DNA from: Blumeriella jaapii
Taxonomy: Eukaryota > Ascomycota > Leotiomycetes > Helotiales > Drepanopezizaceae
Assembly: GCA_009599575.1 (NCBI GenBank)
Contig: VWND01000001.1
Span: forward strand, 2,418,001-2,482,000
DNA length: 64,000 bases
Direction of reading: 5' to 3'
Part shown: piece after piece, positions 47,461-58,116 of the stretch
How the letters are laid out: the number at the start of each line of letters is the position of its first letter
Numbering within the stretch: the first letter of the stretch is position 1
Notes under the pieces: generated by a model
Told to the model about the DNA's origin: nothing
The model's input: only the letters and a program-made list of their open reading frames with translations
Database searches by the model: none
Position numbers and translations under genes: made by a program

Positions 47461-48400
47461 GGCGGGAGGAGAGGAGAGGAGAGGAGAGATGAGAAGAGAG
47501 AAGAGAGAAGAAGAGCGAGGAGAGGAGAGGAGGGAGAAAAGAATGATGGTGGATGGAAGTGGGTTGGATTGTATGCGATATTACTCTGTGTCGTGCCGGG
47601 AGAGAAGATTTTGATACTGACGATGCAGTTGGGATCAGCAGCAGCGCAACCACCCGGCACCACGCAAGTTGGAAGGAGGGACTTACAGAGTCCATCCTTT
47701 GTTGGTCGTACGAGTGGACAGTACGATACGGACTGACTGTATGTATTGTACGGACTGACGGTCCTGACTGACAGAACTGTACGGTATGTAGATGGAGGGT
47801 CTCCAATGCTTAAGCCAAAGAAGCATCTGCTTGATCGGGGGATCGGAGACCAGGGGGCCATGGCATGGGGTTCGTAGGACAACACCACCAGAACTTCATG
47901 ATCTCTGGCCGGCCGTTCGACGCGTCTCTGCTGTCGCTCGGCGATTGGGCGCACGCAGTCCCATTCACAACTCTCCGGCCTGCTGCTTCGACGTTGCAGG
48001 AGTTGTCAGAGCGACTCGAGATGCACGACCAACCCCACGGCGAGATGTCGTGAGCTGGGTCCAGATGCTGAGGTTCCTACGATACACGTCAGTCCCATGG
48101 CGGATCGTCAATACTCAAATGCGGTTGCATGCGAAGTGGGCGTGGCAGAGAGCGTGCGTGCTTGACGACAGCAACATGCGTAGGTCGGTTGATAAACATC
48201 AGTGGGATTTGAGGTCAAGGGTGGAAGATTGGTATTGGTGTTTGCATGTTGCATTCAGCGTCCGTGTCTCGGAATGTGTATGACGGGCAGAACCAACACG
48301 CCGAAGAGGCAAGATATCATGAACTTGTGGTCGTGGTCTTCTCCTGATAGATCAAGAGCCAACAGTTTTTGGCGTTGATGCTGTTTTCAGGATCTGGGGT
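47461..48400. other. Upstream region of the LRR gene
   Basis: Begins with a GAGA-rich run (47465-47540). Small frames on both strands (for example 47792-48283) show no domain. TACTGTA-like words appear near 47715-47785. Confidence 0.45.
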
Positions 48401-48409
48401 AAAGTACTG

Positions 48410-48700
48410 TAATGTATCTACAGTATATACAGTACAGTATCCTATATACATTTCAGTATATACATTGCAGTAGATAAATTGCAGTAAATACATTACAGTA
48501 CACATTACAGTACACACATTAGAATACACACATTGCAGAATCTACATTACAGTATCTACATTACAGTACAAATATTACGGCACATACATTACGGTACATA
48601 CATTACAGTACACACATTACAGTACACACATTACAGTATCGACATTACGCTACATACATTACGGTACATACATTACAGTACTGTACAGCACTACTGTGTA
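48410..48700. repeat. Degenerate TTACAGTA minisatellite array
   Basis: About 290 bp of imperfect 14-17-bp units built on ACATTACAGTA(C/T)A. The array contains many matches to the half-word ACAGTA/TACTGT that is dispersed elsewhere in the window, and a TACTGTAC at 48679. Confidence 0.85.
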
Positions 48701-49008
48701 AATCGACACACAGCAAGCGTGTAATTATCCTAAAATCCCCGCTGTTCCAAGCTTTATTCCCACAACGACAGTAAATACCCCACCCGGCGCCACATCCCAC
48801 TTGTCCCTTTCCGTCTAGCTTCAGCCACAAGTTTCCGCTGGTTGCCGTGCGACGCGACCCCTCGGATCCACGCTAATCCCTAGCCTGTCGACCGCATTTT
48901 CTTTTGTCCGGCCGGTGATCACTTCACTCTAACTTTCACATCGAAGTGCTCTCACCTCGACCACCTCGATCTGCCACCATCCATTCGCTCACATCTACGA
49001 CGCATCGA

Positions 49009-49132
49009 CTCGCAAGGTCGCAAGGTCGCAAGGTCGCAAAGTCCCAAGATCGCAAGGTCACAAGGTCGCAAAGTCCCAAGATCGCAAAGTCCCAAGATCG
49101 CAAAGTCCCAAGATCGCAAATTCGTGCGGTTG
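49009..49132. repeat. 9-bp minisatellite upstream of the coiled-coil gene
   Basis: Thirteen or so consecutive 9-bp units alternating between AAGGTCGC-like and AAGTCCCAAGATCGC forms. It lies in the upstream region, about 150 bp before the coding start, and the frame through it has no ATG. Confidence 0.88.
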
Positions 49133-49210
49133 CATTGCACCACAGCATCCAGCCCACCAGAGAGATCGTGAGACTTTCAAAGACCGCAATTGCGTTGCCC
49201 TTCGAGTTCG

Positions 49211-49279
49211 GTAAGTCGTGGAGCAATCCAAAGGAATGGCGCATCCATAACTCCATCTGGCTAACAATCGCCGGTCCAG
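49211..49279 (+). other. Probable 5'-UTR intron
   Basis: A donor GTAAGT at 49211, a branch-like GCTAAC near 49260 and an acceptor CAG ending at 49279, two bases before the ATG of the coiled-coil gene. Confidence 0.6.
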
Positions 49280-49281
49280 CC

Positions 49282-50807
49282 ATGGCTTCCCAATCCCCGG
49301 CTTTCGAGAGCATCTCGACTCCGGCAGAGACTCCGACCACACCCCAGCCGCTCGAGGCTGAGCTTCCTTCCGAGGCTGAGATCCAGGTGGCTGATGCCAC
49401 AGCGACGTCGATGGTCGTCGCGCCATCCTCCATGACACCCCCGCCCTCGACCCAGGTGCTTGCCAGCGGCAATGCGGGCTCCGCCGACAAGATGGTCTCG
49501 GCTCGCCCGACGCTGGACCAGATCGAGAATGCGACTCCCGAGGAGCTCAAGCAGATGACGCTGACGCTGATGGCGGAGAATGTGAAGCTGGACGGAGAAG
49601 GCAGCGAGGCGCGCATGTCGGCAGCCCATTGGAAGCTTCAGTACAACCTTCTGACGATTGAGAACGAGCAGGCGATCAAGCTTATGCAGGTCGAGCATGA
49701 GATGGTGCGAAGAGAAGTCCTCCTGCTCCAAATGCAAGGCCGAGAGATGCCCAAGATGGATGAGTACGCGGAAAAGTTGCGAGCTTATTGCCAGGCGATC
49801 CGCGACGACAACGCCATCATCCGTCGCCGTTTGGAAAAAGCCAAGCAGGTCATCGAGATGAAGGACGGAGAGATCATGGATGCCAAGGACGAGATCTTCC
49901 GTCTGCAAACACGCATTCGCCAGAACCGCGAGCACATCAACACCCTGCGCAGCCCAGGCGGACCCCTCCACATGGCCACCCCCAAGACCAGCCCAGCTAC
50001 CCCCCACAACTACCGTGGCACCCCGAAGCGCACCCCCACCACCAGCCGTGCCAACTATGGCTACTCTGAGCACCCGGAGGCCCGATCTGGGTTCAGCGCG
50101 CTCATCGAGGCCGGTAACCGGGTCCTGAACCTCCAGAGCCAGGAGAACAACAGTGCGCCCACCACGCCCAGCGTGCCCGGCCGCGCCGACTCCCACAACC
50201 CCAACCGACATAGCCGCGCCGTCCAGTCTCTCTCCTCGTTCGTTACCACGCCCGCATCAGCCGCCCGAGCCTTGACCGGACCCTCGGCCCTCCTCCCTTC
50301 CGCCCAGTTCTCCGCCGACGCCGAGAATCGCGTGGTCAGCACCCTCTCCCACCACGCCACCGCTCACCAAGAGACCCGTGGTCGCCACGCCGCCGTGACA
50401 GCACCATCTCGGCCTCGGACGCCGACGAGGCCCGCCGTGTCGCCCATCGCGAGGTAGCCGAGGTCATCAAGGAGTCGCACGCCAGCCAATCCGCGACCAA
50501 GATGCTCCGCGCCAATGCCCGCGAGTCCTTCGACGTCGCCCCCTCCCGCGCCTCCACCCCGCTGACTGCGGAGGAGTTGGAGGCATTGGAGGACGCCAAG
50601 CTCTACGGCACCATCACCAAGCGCAGGAAGAGAGTTGCTGGCGCCCTCGATGATGATGATGATGATGATGACGACGAAGAGTCGGAGTCGGAGGAGTCGG
50701 AGTCGGAGGAGGATGAAGATGAGGATGAGGTCCTCCTCCCCTCCCCTGCCAAGCGAGCACGCATCGAGCGCGTTGGCCTTGGCATTGGCTTCCAAACCCG
50801 AGCTTAG
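49282..50807 (+). CDS. Coiled-coil protein of unknown function, frame break near the 3' third
   Basis: I recognise it only as a fungal coiled-coil orphan. It starts MASQSPAFESISTPAETPTT. A conserved-looking coil covers about residues 75-225: TPEELKQMTLTLMAENVKLD, then RMSAAHWKLQYNLLTIENEQ and EMKDGEIMDAKDEIFRLQTR. A Ser/Thr/Pro-rich middle with TPxR-type motifs (potential proline-directed phosphosites) follows. Between 50341 and 50395 the frame must change: the upstream frame ends in nonsense at 50455, while another frame carries RRDSTISASDADEARRVAHR onward to a normal end. The C terminus has LTAEELEALEDAKLYGTITK, an acidic Asp/Glu/Ser run from a GATGAT microsatellite, then KRARIERVGLGIGFQTRA. 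One deletion or two insertions would explain it. Confidence 0.72.
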
Positions 50808-51235
50808 ATCGGCAGTCGATGGATTCACAAGCATGTGCATTGCAGGCGTCGCTGGGTTTGCATTGCCGGTGTTTATTGGTTGACGGGCCTTCTTTCTTCG
50901 ACGGTCTTGCATGTTTTCGAAACTAGCTAGCTAGCTAGGTAGGGTAGTTAGGTTTAGCTGTCGAGAACAGAAAGACTGGAAAATGCAAGACTTGCAATAC
51001 TGTATACTGTGCATGCATGCACGTGACTCTTCTGAACCGTAACCCGCGTCTTTCTGTACATACCTATTGTAACAACGAACGTGAATGTTCATTTCGCTTT
51101 GCTCCGCATCTCGCGCCACGCAAAACAGAGCTTCATCTACAGTATCTTCATCCTGAGCCTTGTTTTTCCCCTCTTCTTCTGGGGGGGTTTTTTTTCTTTC
51201 GATTCTCTGATCTGCCTTATTCGCTTCTTTGTTTA
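50808..51235. other. Intergenic 3' of the coiled-coil gene
   Basis: Contains a CTAG tetramer run (50925-50938) and TACTGTA words near 50999. No gene. Confidence 0.5.
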
Positions 51236-51590
51236 CTCGGTTACTTACTTACTCACCCGCTTGTCCATTCTTTCACTCACTCACCTATCCCAATCACTCA
51301 CCTACTCACCCACTCACCTATCCAATCACTCACCTATCCAATCACTCACCTATCCAATCACTCACTTACTCACCCACTCACCTATCCAATCACTCACCTA
51401 TCCAATCACTCACCTATCCAATCACTCACTTACTCATTCACTCACCCACTCACTCACTCACTCACTCACCCACTCACTCACCCACTCACTCACTCACTTA
51501 CTCACTCACTCACTCACTCACTCACTCACCCAACCACTCACTCACTCACTCACCCACCCACTCACTCACTCACTCACTCACTCACATCAA
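51236..51590. repeat. CACT-based satellite array
   Basis: About 350 bp of ACTC units, first mixed with a longer CACCTATCCAAT-containing unit, later nearly pure CACT repeats. All three plus-strand frames stay open as Ser/Leu/Thr/His/Pro repeats, so open frames here are artefacts. It is followed by an AACC run at about 51595-51625. Confidence 0.9.
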
Positions 51591-52498
51591 TCTACCAACC
51601 AGCCAACCAACCAACCAACCAACCGAAACCACCAAATCACACACCCAAAAACTTGCCAGAGGACCCCCCCACAAAAAAAGGTAGTCGTGGGAAAGACAGC
51701 CCGGATTAACTAGCTGGCTGGCTGGCTGGATGGCTTGCACAGACGCACGAAGCACGCAAATGAGGAAGGGAGTAGTGCGCTCTACAGTGACTAGGAGAGA
51801 GAAAGAGAGAGCAGGAGGAAAGGGAGGGAGGGAAAGGGAAGCGAGTTTGGCGTTGATGATTAGTGATCGGAAAGTAGCTGAGCTGAGCTGAGCTGAAGGG
51901 GGAGAGAAAAGAGAGGGCGAGAAATGTACATCGGTGTTGACATCAGTTTGAAAACATTTTCTGCTTTGACTTTGCGTCAAAGTTGGGCTTGGAAACACAC
52001 TTGCACTGTCTCATACAGCTGCAGCAAATTTATCAAAGATCATGCATTGCATCAAATTGCATTGCTATCAATTCATATCATTTCCCATCCATGCTTCAAC
52101 TCCCATCTTTCCGCACATCCATCCCATCCTCTCAAACCCCAACCCCAGCCCAACCGCAGCGTAAACACAAACGCAAAAGCAGGCAGGCAGGCAGGCAGGC
52201 AAGCAGGCAGGCAATCACGCATACGACGCCTTCTCCTTCTCCGGCTCCAGCGGCGCCACCTTCGCACTCTCAACGATGCTGGCGTCCTTAGCAGCAGCAG
52301 GCGCAGAAGGGGTGGTGGTAGAAGCAGAAGCAGAAGCAGGTGCAGAGGTAGCTGAAGCAAGCGCGCGAGCAAAGGTCAGCAAAAACATCTAGCATGGATT
52401 ACAATACAAGTATGAAATACACATTATGATTTTGAGAAAGTCGGCCCACGCCTGGCCCAGAGAAAAACAAGCGTCCGGAAGTTGCGGTCGAGCGTCCT
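51591..52498. other. Intergenic with short repeats
   Basis: Includes GCTG runs (51711-51732, 51876-51896) and a GGCA run (52182-52212). No gene is supported. Confidence 0.5.
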
Positions 52499-53549
52499 TC
52501 ACTTTGAGCATCCGGAGCAGGCGCATTTTCCGGCCTCGCATGGGCAATTCTTGTCGTCGCCACCGCACTTGCAGATCGTATTGTCGGTGCCGGCGACCTT
52601 CTCCGTCTCGGCCTTGGGGCACGAGCCGCAGGCACATGCACCAGGAGCGCAAGGGCAACGGTTGAGATCGCCGCCGCATTGGCAAGTCGTCTTCTCGGTG
52701 CCGGGAACCGGGGTGACGCCGGCCTTCTCGCAGCCAGAGCAGGCGCATCGGCCTGCCTCACATGGGCAATCCTGAGAAACGGAACCACACTTACAGGTTG
52801 TCTTGTCTCCTCCGTCGGCCTTCTTCAGGTCCGCCAAACGACGAGCCTCGGCGTGGATGTCCTGCACCTGCTTGGATCCTTGCGAGTAGAAGTTGACGAG
52901 CTTCTGGCCCGTGGGGGTGCCGGCCGCCTTCTCAAAGTACGACCCCAGCCCCGAAAGGAGCGAGTTGGCCTTCTGGGTCACGCCGTAGGACTGGTCGACG
53001 CTCTTGGCCTTGTCGGTGGCGTGGTACTTGGCATCGAGGTTCTGAAGGGTGGAGAGGAAGCGGTTGGAGATGCCGTGCTTGTTGTCAAGGTCGATGGCTC
53101 TCTGGATGGCCTGGTCTCCTACGACGTAGCCATGGGCCATGTACTCGGCGATGATGCGGGATCGCGGCTTCTCCTCCTGCGTGATCTCGTCGCTGTCTCT
53201 CTGGGCGTGTTGGGTGAAGTGGCTTCCGTCGTCGTCGTTGCTGCCGCTGGCCGAAGTGACCTGGACGTGGCTGGCTCCGAGCTGCGTGTTGTCGAGAAGG
53301 AGGGCCGTCTTGGCCGCGGTCTCCTTCTCGAATGTGACGGTGGCACTCTGGGTCTTCTCGGTGGTACTGAGTTCGATGGAGCTGATCTTACCACTGGGGG
53401 AGGGGAGGAATGTCAGTGATTGTCTGCATCTGGATGGAGCGAGATGGGGAGGGGGCCACGGCAACTCACCAGAAGGAAAAGAAGTCCTTGACCTCCTTCT
53501 CGCTGGTCTCAGCCGCGATGTTCTTCACGTAGACCGTGTTGGCAGACAT
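52499..53549 (-). CDS. RRM protein (Vip1-like) with three C-terminal metallothionein-like modules
   Basis: Two exons, 53549-53470 and 53393-52499, give 324 residues. The single RRM begins MSANTVYVKNIAAETSEKEV and continues KISSIELSTTEKTQSATVTF. A middle region (ITQEEKPRSRIIAEYMAHGY, AIQRAIDLDNKHGISNRFL) resembles the fission-yeast Vip1 type of RRM protein. The last 90 residues hold three 24-residue modules, each with seven cysteines spaced C-x-C-x6-C-x-C-x4-C-x-C-x2-C, for example CKCGGDDKNCPCEAGKCACS. The spacing is close to the seven-Cys copper metallothionein of Neurospora. Modules are joined by 13-residue linkers. The Cys region is continuous in one exon with the RRM part, so the fusion is not an exon-joining guess. 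Metal binding is inferred. Confidence 0.88.
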
Positions 53550-54277
53550 GGTGAGGTGTGTGGGGTTATTTTGAATTGATTGGCTTGGTACTGTATTTGA
53601 AGAATGGGGTTGGCTGTTTTTTTGGGGGGGGGGGAGGGGGTGTTGAGGAGGTGAAGTTGAAGTGGGAGTTGGAGAAGTTGTTGTGTATGGGAAAACGTTG
53701 GTCGTGGGGCCAGCGTTTCTTTTTGTAGGACGAGGTTTGCTTTTGCGGTACTTTAGCGTGGTGTTGAGGGGAAGGCAAGCGGGAAGAAGGAACGAGGGAC
53801 AGATGACGTACGACGGGCGGCTAGCGGCAAGCCACAGCTGCTTAGTCAGAAAGAAGGCAGTGCGCCACACTTCTCACATGTGAAGAAGGTGAAGTGACGA
53901 TGCGCTTCTCCATCGATGTTTTCCTCTCGCGGCGGTGGCTCGACCTGCGAGAAAGTACAGTATCGCGCCATCTACGACGGACGGACATCTGTTCCCAAGA
54001 TCCGAGCATACGCAATCAGACAATTAGACTCTCGCGGTTACCAAGACACCGGCAACGGAAGGAATGGGAGTGTGGAAGGAATCAAGAGGAAGTAGGCCGT
54101 ATGCGTGTTCATTCCACTATCTCGTCTCCTCTCATTCATGCCACCCACAGTTCCAGGCGAGCTTCATACGTGTCTTCCAGGCCGTGGCCGTCTCTCGTGA
54201 TGTGATGTCCCTTCGCCCAGCGTCCCCTTCTGCCCTCGCACACCAAGCCCGCGGTGGTCGAAGCAAAGCCAGGGTTC
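53550..54277. other. Upstream region of the RRM-metallothionein gene
   Basis: About 730 bp. A G run lies at about 53624-53640, followed by GTTGAAG/GTTGGAG-type purine-rich sequence. No gene is supported. Confidence 0.5.
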
Positions 54278-54562
54278 TCACTTCACATCTGGCGTCTCCG
54301 TCTTCTTCACCGTGTCTTTCAAGTGCTCGTCGAGAGGTCCGGCAGGGTTGGAAGAGAGGTCCTGTACAGCAGTTACTACGCATTCGGATCCCATCTTGCC
54401 GGCCGGAGCGAAAGCAGTCGCACGCAAACATACCTCGAGCTGCTTCTTGCTCTCCTCCTTGTTGTTGGAATTTGTGTTGACGCCCTGTCCAGACGAGGGA
54501 GCGCTTTGTTGCTGCTTGCCCGAGGACTCCTCGGGGGAGGGGGATTGGCGACCTTCAGGCAT
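54278..54562 (-). CDS. Conserved small ascomycete protein (about 70 residues)
   Basis: Two exons, 54562-54434 and 54361-54278, with a 72-bp GT-AG intron (54362-54433). The protein starts MPEGRQSPSPEESSGKQQQS and ends EHLKDTVKKTETPDVK. The GRQSPSPE head and the SNPAGPLDEH segment after the splice match a pattern I associate with small conserved fungal hypotheticals. It is highly polar, with no membrane segment. Function unknown. Confidence 0.7.
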   Translation of the reverse strand: MPEGRQSPSPEESSGKQQQSAPSSGQGVNTNSNNKEESKKQLEVCLRATAFAPAGKMGSECVVTAVQDLSSNPAGPLDEHLKDTVKKTETPDVK

Positions 54563-55024
54563 GTTGGGACTGTGGTTGTGTTGGTTGGGAGGTTGTTGAG
54601 CCTGAGAAACCGGATGTTAGCAGTGGTTGCACAAGCATGGCTTCGAGTAAGAAGAAGCCGTGTGACGAGTCAAGCGGGGATCAGGACGGAACCCGAAGAC
54701 GAAAAGTCTTGCACATCGTCGACGACGTCTCGCTGGCTGGAGGGGCCCCATGTCAGAGGCATGATGGATGGCCTGACCAGCTGTTCGACGTCTGGACTAG
54801 AGATCAAGATAGGTGCAGTGTCTGGCCTCCGCATCGTAGAGATGTAATGCGACTCGAAGGAAGGTGACGATAACTCACGGTGTGTTTGTTGTTGGTCGAG
54901 CTCGTTGGTCGAATTCGCAGTTGTTGGAAGATGGAAAATGGAAATGGAAATGGGGTATAGGTAAGATAGGTAGAGGTGGCGGTTGTCGACGGGAAGGACA
55001 AACTCCTCTCAACCATCCAGCGCT
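54563..55024. other. Intergenic
   Basis: Upstream of the small gene. Frames in it are short and without domains. Confidence 0.45.
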
Positions 55025-55140
55025 TGCAAGCCCTTCCACCCTTCCACCCTTCCACCCTTCCACCTTCCCACCTTCCCACCTTCCCACCTTCCACCTTCCC
55101 TCTTCCACCTTCCCTCTTCCACCTTCCGCCCTTCCAACCC
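55025..55140. repeat. CCTTCCACC minisatellite
   Basis: About ten imperfect 8-14-bp units of CCCTTCCACC and CCTTCCCACC, pyrimidine-rich on the plus strand, upstream of the Ser/Pro-rich gene. Followed by further C/T-rich sequence to about 55235. Confidence 0.85.
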
Positions 55141-55453
55141 TTCCGTCAAAAAAATCAAGTGACGTCATCGCTCCGCTCCGCCTCCCCCTCTCCTTACATT
55201 TCCCCCCGCTCCACCCCGCCCCCCACCCCGCCCCGTCAATTTAAAGCATATACTACCCAAAGGGGTTTAGACTCGCCGCATCGACGCGGCTAGAAGTTGA
55301 TCTCGTCGCAGGAAGTTATTGATAGCACCACAACACTCTCCTTTCCCTTTCTCCTTTTCTTCCTCGACTTCAACGTCGCTCGTCTACCCATTCCATCAGA
55401 TCACAGCTCGACTGTCGGAATTGGATTCCAAAATCAAACCTCATCGACCCAGC

Positions 55454-56745
55454 ATGGCACCCGATCTCAACTCTGTGCCGCCGTCCCCGCGCCCTGCCAT
55501 CCCCATCCCCATCCCGTCGCCGCGTCTCACGTCCTCTCCGAGCACCACGTCGCGACGACCATCCCAGAGCCAGCAGATTGCAATGGCCATGCCTCCCCCG
55601 TCGGGCCCTGCGCAGTCGCCGTCGCACTCGCAATCGCAATCTCAGCTTCACCCTTCGCCGCCCGTACCACAAGCGACGAACATCCTGCCCTCGAACCAGG
55701 CTGCTCTCCACCACACAGGCGCTTCGGTGGCGCCGCCGATGGCGAACACGGCCGCAATGGGAGGCGCCGCAGACAACAATACGGGCGTGGGAATGGGACC
55801 GGGACCGTTGAGACATCCGCGTCCGTTGACCGCGGCCGACTTGCATCTTCAGCTAGAGAAGGAACAGGAGGCGGTGGTACGCCCTTTACCCCATCCTCCC
55901 CACCCTCAAAAAAGAAGAAAAAAAGACCTCGCAATGAGCAAGTGCAACGTTGCTAACAACCACAGGTCAACCGTCTCACTCGCGAACTGTCTCTCCTCCG
56001 CGCCGCCCAAAATGCGTCCGTGGTCTCCAACACCTCCTCCACCTCGGCCGGCCTCCCCGATACGCAAGACCACCACGCAAACCATCTCCTCTCCGGCCCC
56101 TCTCACCCGGCCCCCTCGACCCGTCAGCACGGCCGCTCCTCCTCCACCGCCTCCAACCGCAGTAGCATCAACTTCACGCTGCCCTCGACCACCGCCGACC
56201 GCATCCCGCAATCCGTCTCCCTCTCCCGCCAAAACTCTACCACCGGCTCGCAGCGCGCCGTCAGCCCCGCGCCATCCGGCTCCTACCATCAACTCGCGGG
56301 CGAGCATTTCCCAACCTTCTACAGCTCGAGGGAGAGGCCGGGCCCGCACCGAGACATCAGCAGCAACAGCGTGACGGCCGGTACCGAGGGACGGCACGAG
56401 TTGCTGCGGGCTGACAGCGTGACGAGCGTGAACACCACGGGCCGATACGAGGAGGCGGCCTATCACAGACAGGAGCTGGAGAACGTCAAGAGGGAGAACG
56501 AGGGCCTCAAGAGGCGGATTAGGGAGCTGGAGCGCACGTTGCGCGCGAGACGGGAGAGCGACGCCAGTGCGGCGGACCGAGTCAGGAGCGAGAGCGTGAG
56601 CACGACGGCCAGCGTGAGGGATCGGGAGGGCGGGGGTGTGAGTCTTGGGCCGGTAGCTGCGAGGGGTAGGGGGCGGCATGAGAGGGAGGAGGGTGCAGAG
56701 GAAGCTGTGCAGGTGGGGGAGAGTGCTCGGGGTAGTGGGCTATGA
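55454..56745 (+). CDS. Ser/Pro-rich coiled-coil protein, unknown function
   Basis: Exons 55454-55876 and 55966-56745, with an 89-bp intron, give 400 residues starting MAPDLNSVPPSPRPAIPIPI. The head is rich in Ser, Pro and Gln. A conserved-looking heptad segment spans the splice: LTAADLHLQLEKEQEAV then VNRLTRELSLLRAAQNASVV. The middle is Ser/Thr-rich (many SxSR and SPAP motifs). A second coil, EEAAYHRQELENVKRENEGL continuing to RELERTLRARR, is near the end. The pattern resembles a widespread ascomycete orphan family; I do not know a function. GC-rich wobble positions make long antisense frames. Confidence 0.78.
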
Positions 56746-57112
56746 GGGGGCCAGGAGACTCTGATGTCGATATCGCTGATGGTGGTTTTCCCGATCTCAC
56801 AGCTGGGCGAACGGCAGGCGTTGTGATTATGATTGCCGAATTTGAATCTGAGTCGGTGATGGTCGTGGTCATGATTGAGTACGGGCACTTGACACCTGAC
56901 CTGTAACGTCTTCACCCTCTTCAGGGTAGAAATAGAAAAAAAACTACCGGGGCCACCTAACAAACAGGAGAATATAAGAAACCTCGCTCCCGCATCTCCC
57001 CTCCCTTTTGGAGTTTTGAGAAACCTCGCGAAAGGAGCTCCAGAAGCCTGTTTCGGCTCGACCCCTTTTGTAACACCCCATGATTTTGGACGCGGTTTTT
57101 TCTTATGTTTTT
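56746..57112. other. Intergenic
   Basis: Downstream of the Ser/Pro-rich gene. Nothing recognisable. Confidence 0.45.
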
Positions 57113-57131
57113 TCTTCCTTTTTCTTTCTTT

Positions 57132-57174
<43 letters not shown>

Positions 57175-57320
57175 CTTTTTAATATTTTTTTGCTTATTTT
57201 ATTCTTTTTTCTGCTCTTCTGCTCTTCTGCTCTTCTGCTCTTCTGCTCTTCTGCTCTTCTGCTCTTCTGCTCTTCTGCTCTTCTGCTCTTCTGCTCTTCT
57301 GCTCTTTTGCTCTTCTTTCT
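57113..57320. repeat. Poly-T tract followed by an 8-bp TTCTGCTC array
   Basis: T-rich sequence at about 57113-57210 leads directly into roughly thirteen copies of the octamer TTCTGCTC (about 57211-57320). Translated frames through it are Leu/Phe/Ser repeats and should not be called genes. Confidence 0.9.
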
Positions 57321-57481
57321 TGTCGCACAGCAAAATGTGAATCCACACTGCTGTGTTTCGTGCGCTGTTCTATATCGCAACTTCCCCCTTTATTGCTGCG
57401 ACACTTTTCTCTCGTTTTTTCTTCATTATGTTATTCTTTTCTTCTTTGTTCTTTTTTTCCCCCTTTCTTGGTTCAGACCTG

Positions 57482-58116
57482 AGACACCAGCGCGCATTGC
57501 AAATCGGGGTTGAGTTGAGAGCCAAAGGAGTGAATTTCTTTCTGGGCCCAGTTGTTGTCAGTCCCCTGGGACGCATCGCAAAGGCCGGTCGGAACTGTGA
57601 AGGCTATTCCAACGATCCTGACCTATCTGGAGCGCTCGCTACCGAGACTGTCCGTGGTATCCAATATAATCGAGTTGTGACGAGTACCAAGCGTTGCATT
57701 GGGAACGAACAAGGTAAGCGGAAGAAAGCGATCGATGGCTTCTGTTTTTGTTGAACTGGTTAACAGGCTGAGATTGACGCCAGCTTTCAGAACTCAACCG
57801 CGATCTGACCAGCAACACCCACGCTCGGAAAATAGACTCCGTGTCAAGCAATGTCGACGACGGGACCCTGCGTGAACTGTACCTATGGCCCATCCAGCAT
57901 GCTGTCCGTGCCGGGAGTGGACACATCAAGTGTTCTTACCAGCGTGTTGACAACTCGTACGAATGCCAAAACAGTTACTGGCACAATAGAGCCCTGAAGG
58001 GAGAAATAGGCTTTCAAGGTTTCGTTGTCTCCGACGGGGGTGCGCTTGCAGAGACGGGATATGAGCGTCTGGGACATAGTGGCCCGGAAATGGCAGCTGC
58101 AGAAGGGAGAGCATGA
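57482..58116 (+). pseudogene. Glycoside hydrolase family 3 (beta-glucosidase) remnant
   Basis: Two blocks of GH3 N-terminal-domain sequence. The first reads [20 protein letters not shown], then [23 protein letters not shown] and ends GNEQ. After a plausible intron (57713-57790) the second resumes ELNRDLTSN, then [20 protein letters not shown] and [12 protein letters not shown]. The nucleophile Asp of the SDW motif is kept but the next Trp is Gly. The family's KHFIGNEQ reads KRCIGNEQ. There is no start codon, no N terminus and nothing after the nucleophile region, so over half of the enzyme is missing. The preserved splice site indicates a genomic, not reverse-transcribed, fragment. Confidence 0.82.

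Noticed and set aside
47792..48283. 163-residue plus-strand frame upstream of the LRR gene
   Set aside because: No domain, no splice support, and competing frames on the other strand.
48946..49281. N-terminal extension of the coiled-coil protein through the 9-bp repeats
   Set aside because: The upstream frame has no ATG, and a good donor/acceptor pair plus ATG at 49282 explain the start.
51017..51713. Long overlapping open frames of about 150-230 residues in three frames
   Set aside because: All are translations of the CACT satellite (Ser/Leu/Thr/His/Pro repeats); simultaneous openness in three frames marks low complexity, not coding.
54254..54847. Hydrophobic plus-strand frame of 197 residues
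   Set aside because: Antisense of the small conserved two-exon gene at 54278-54562, whose splice junctions and motif are better supported.
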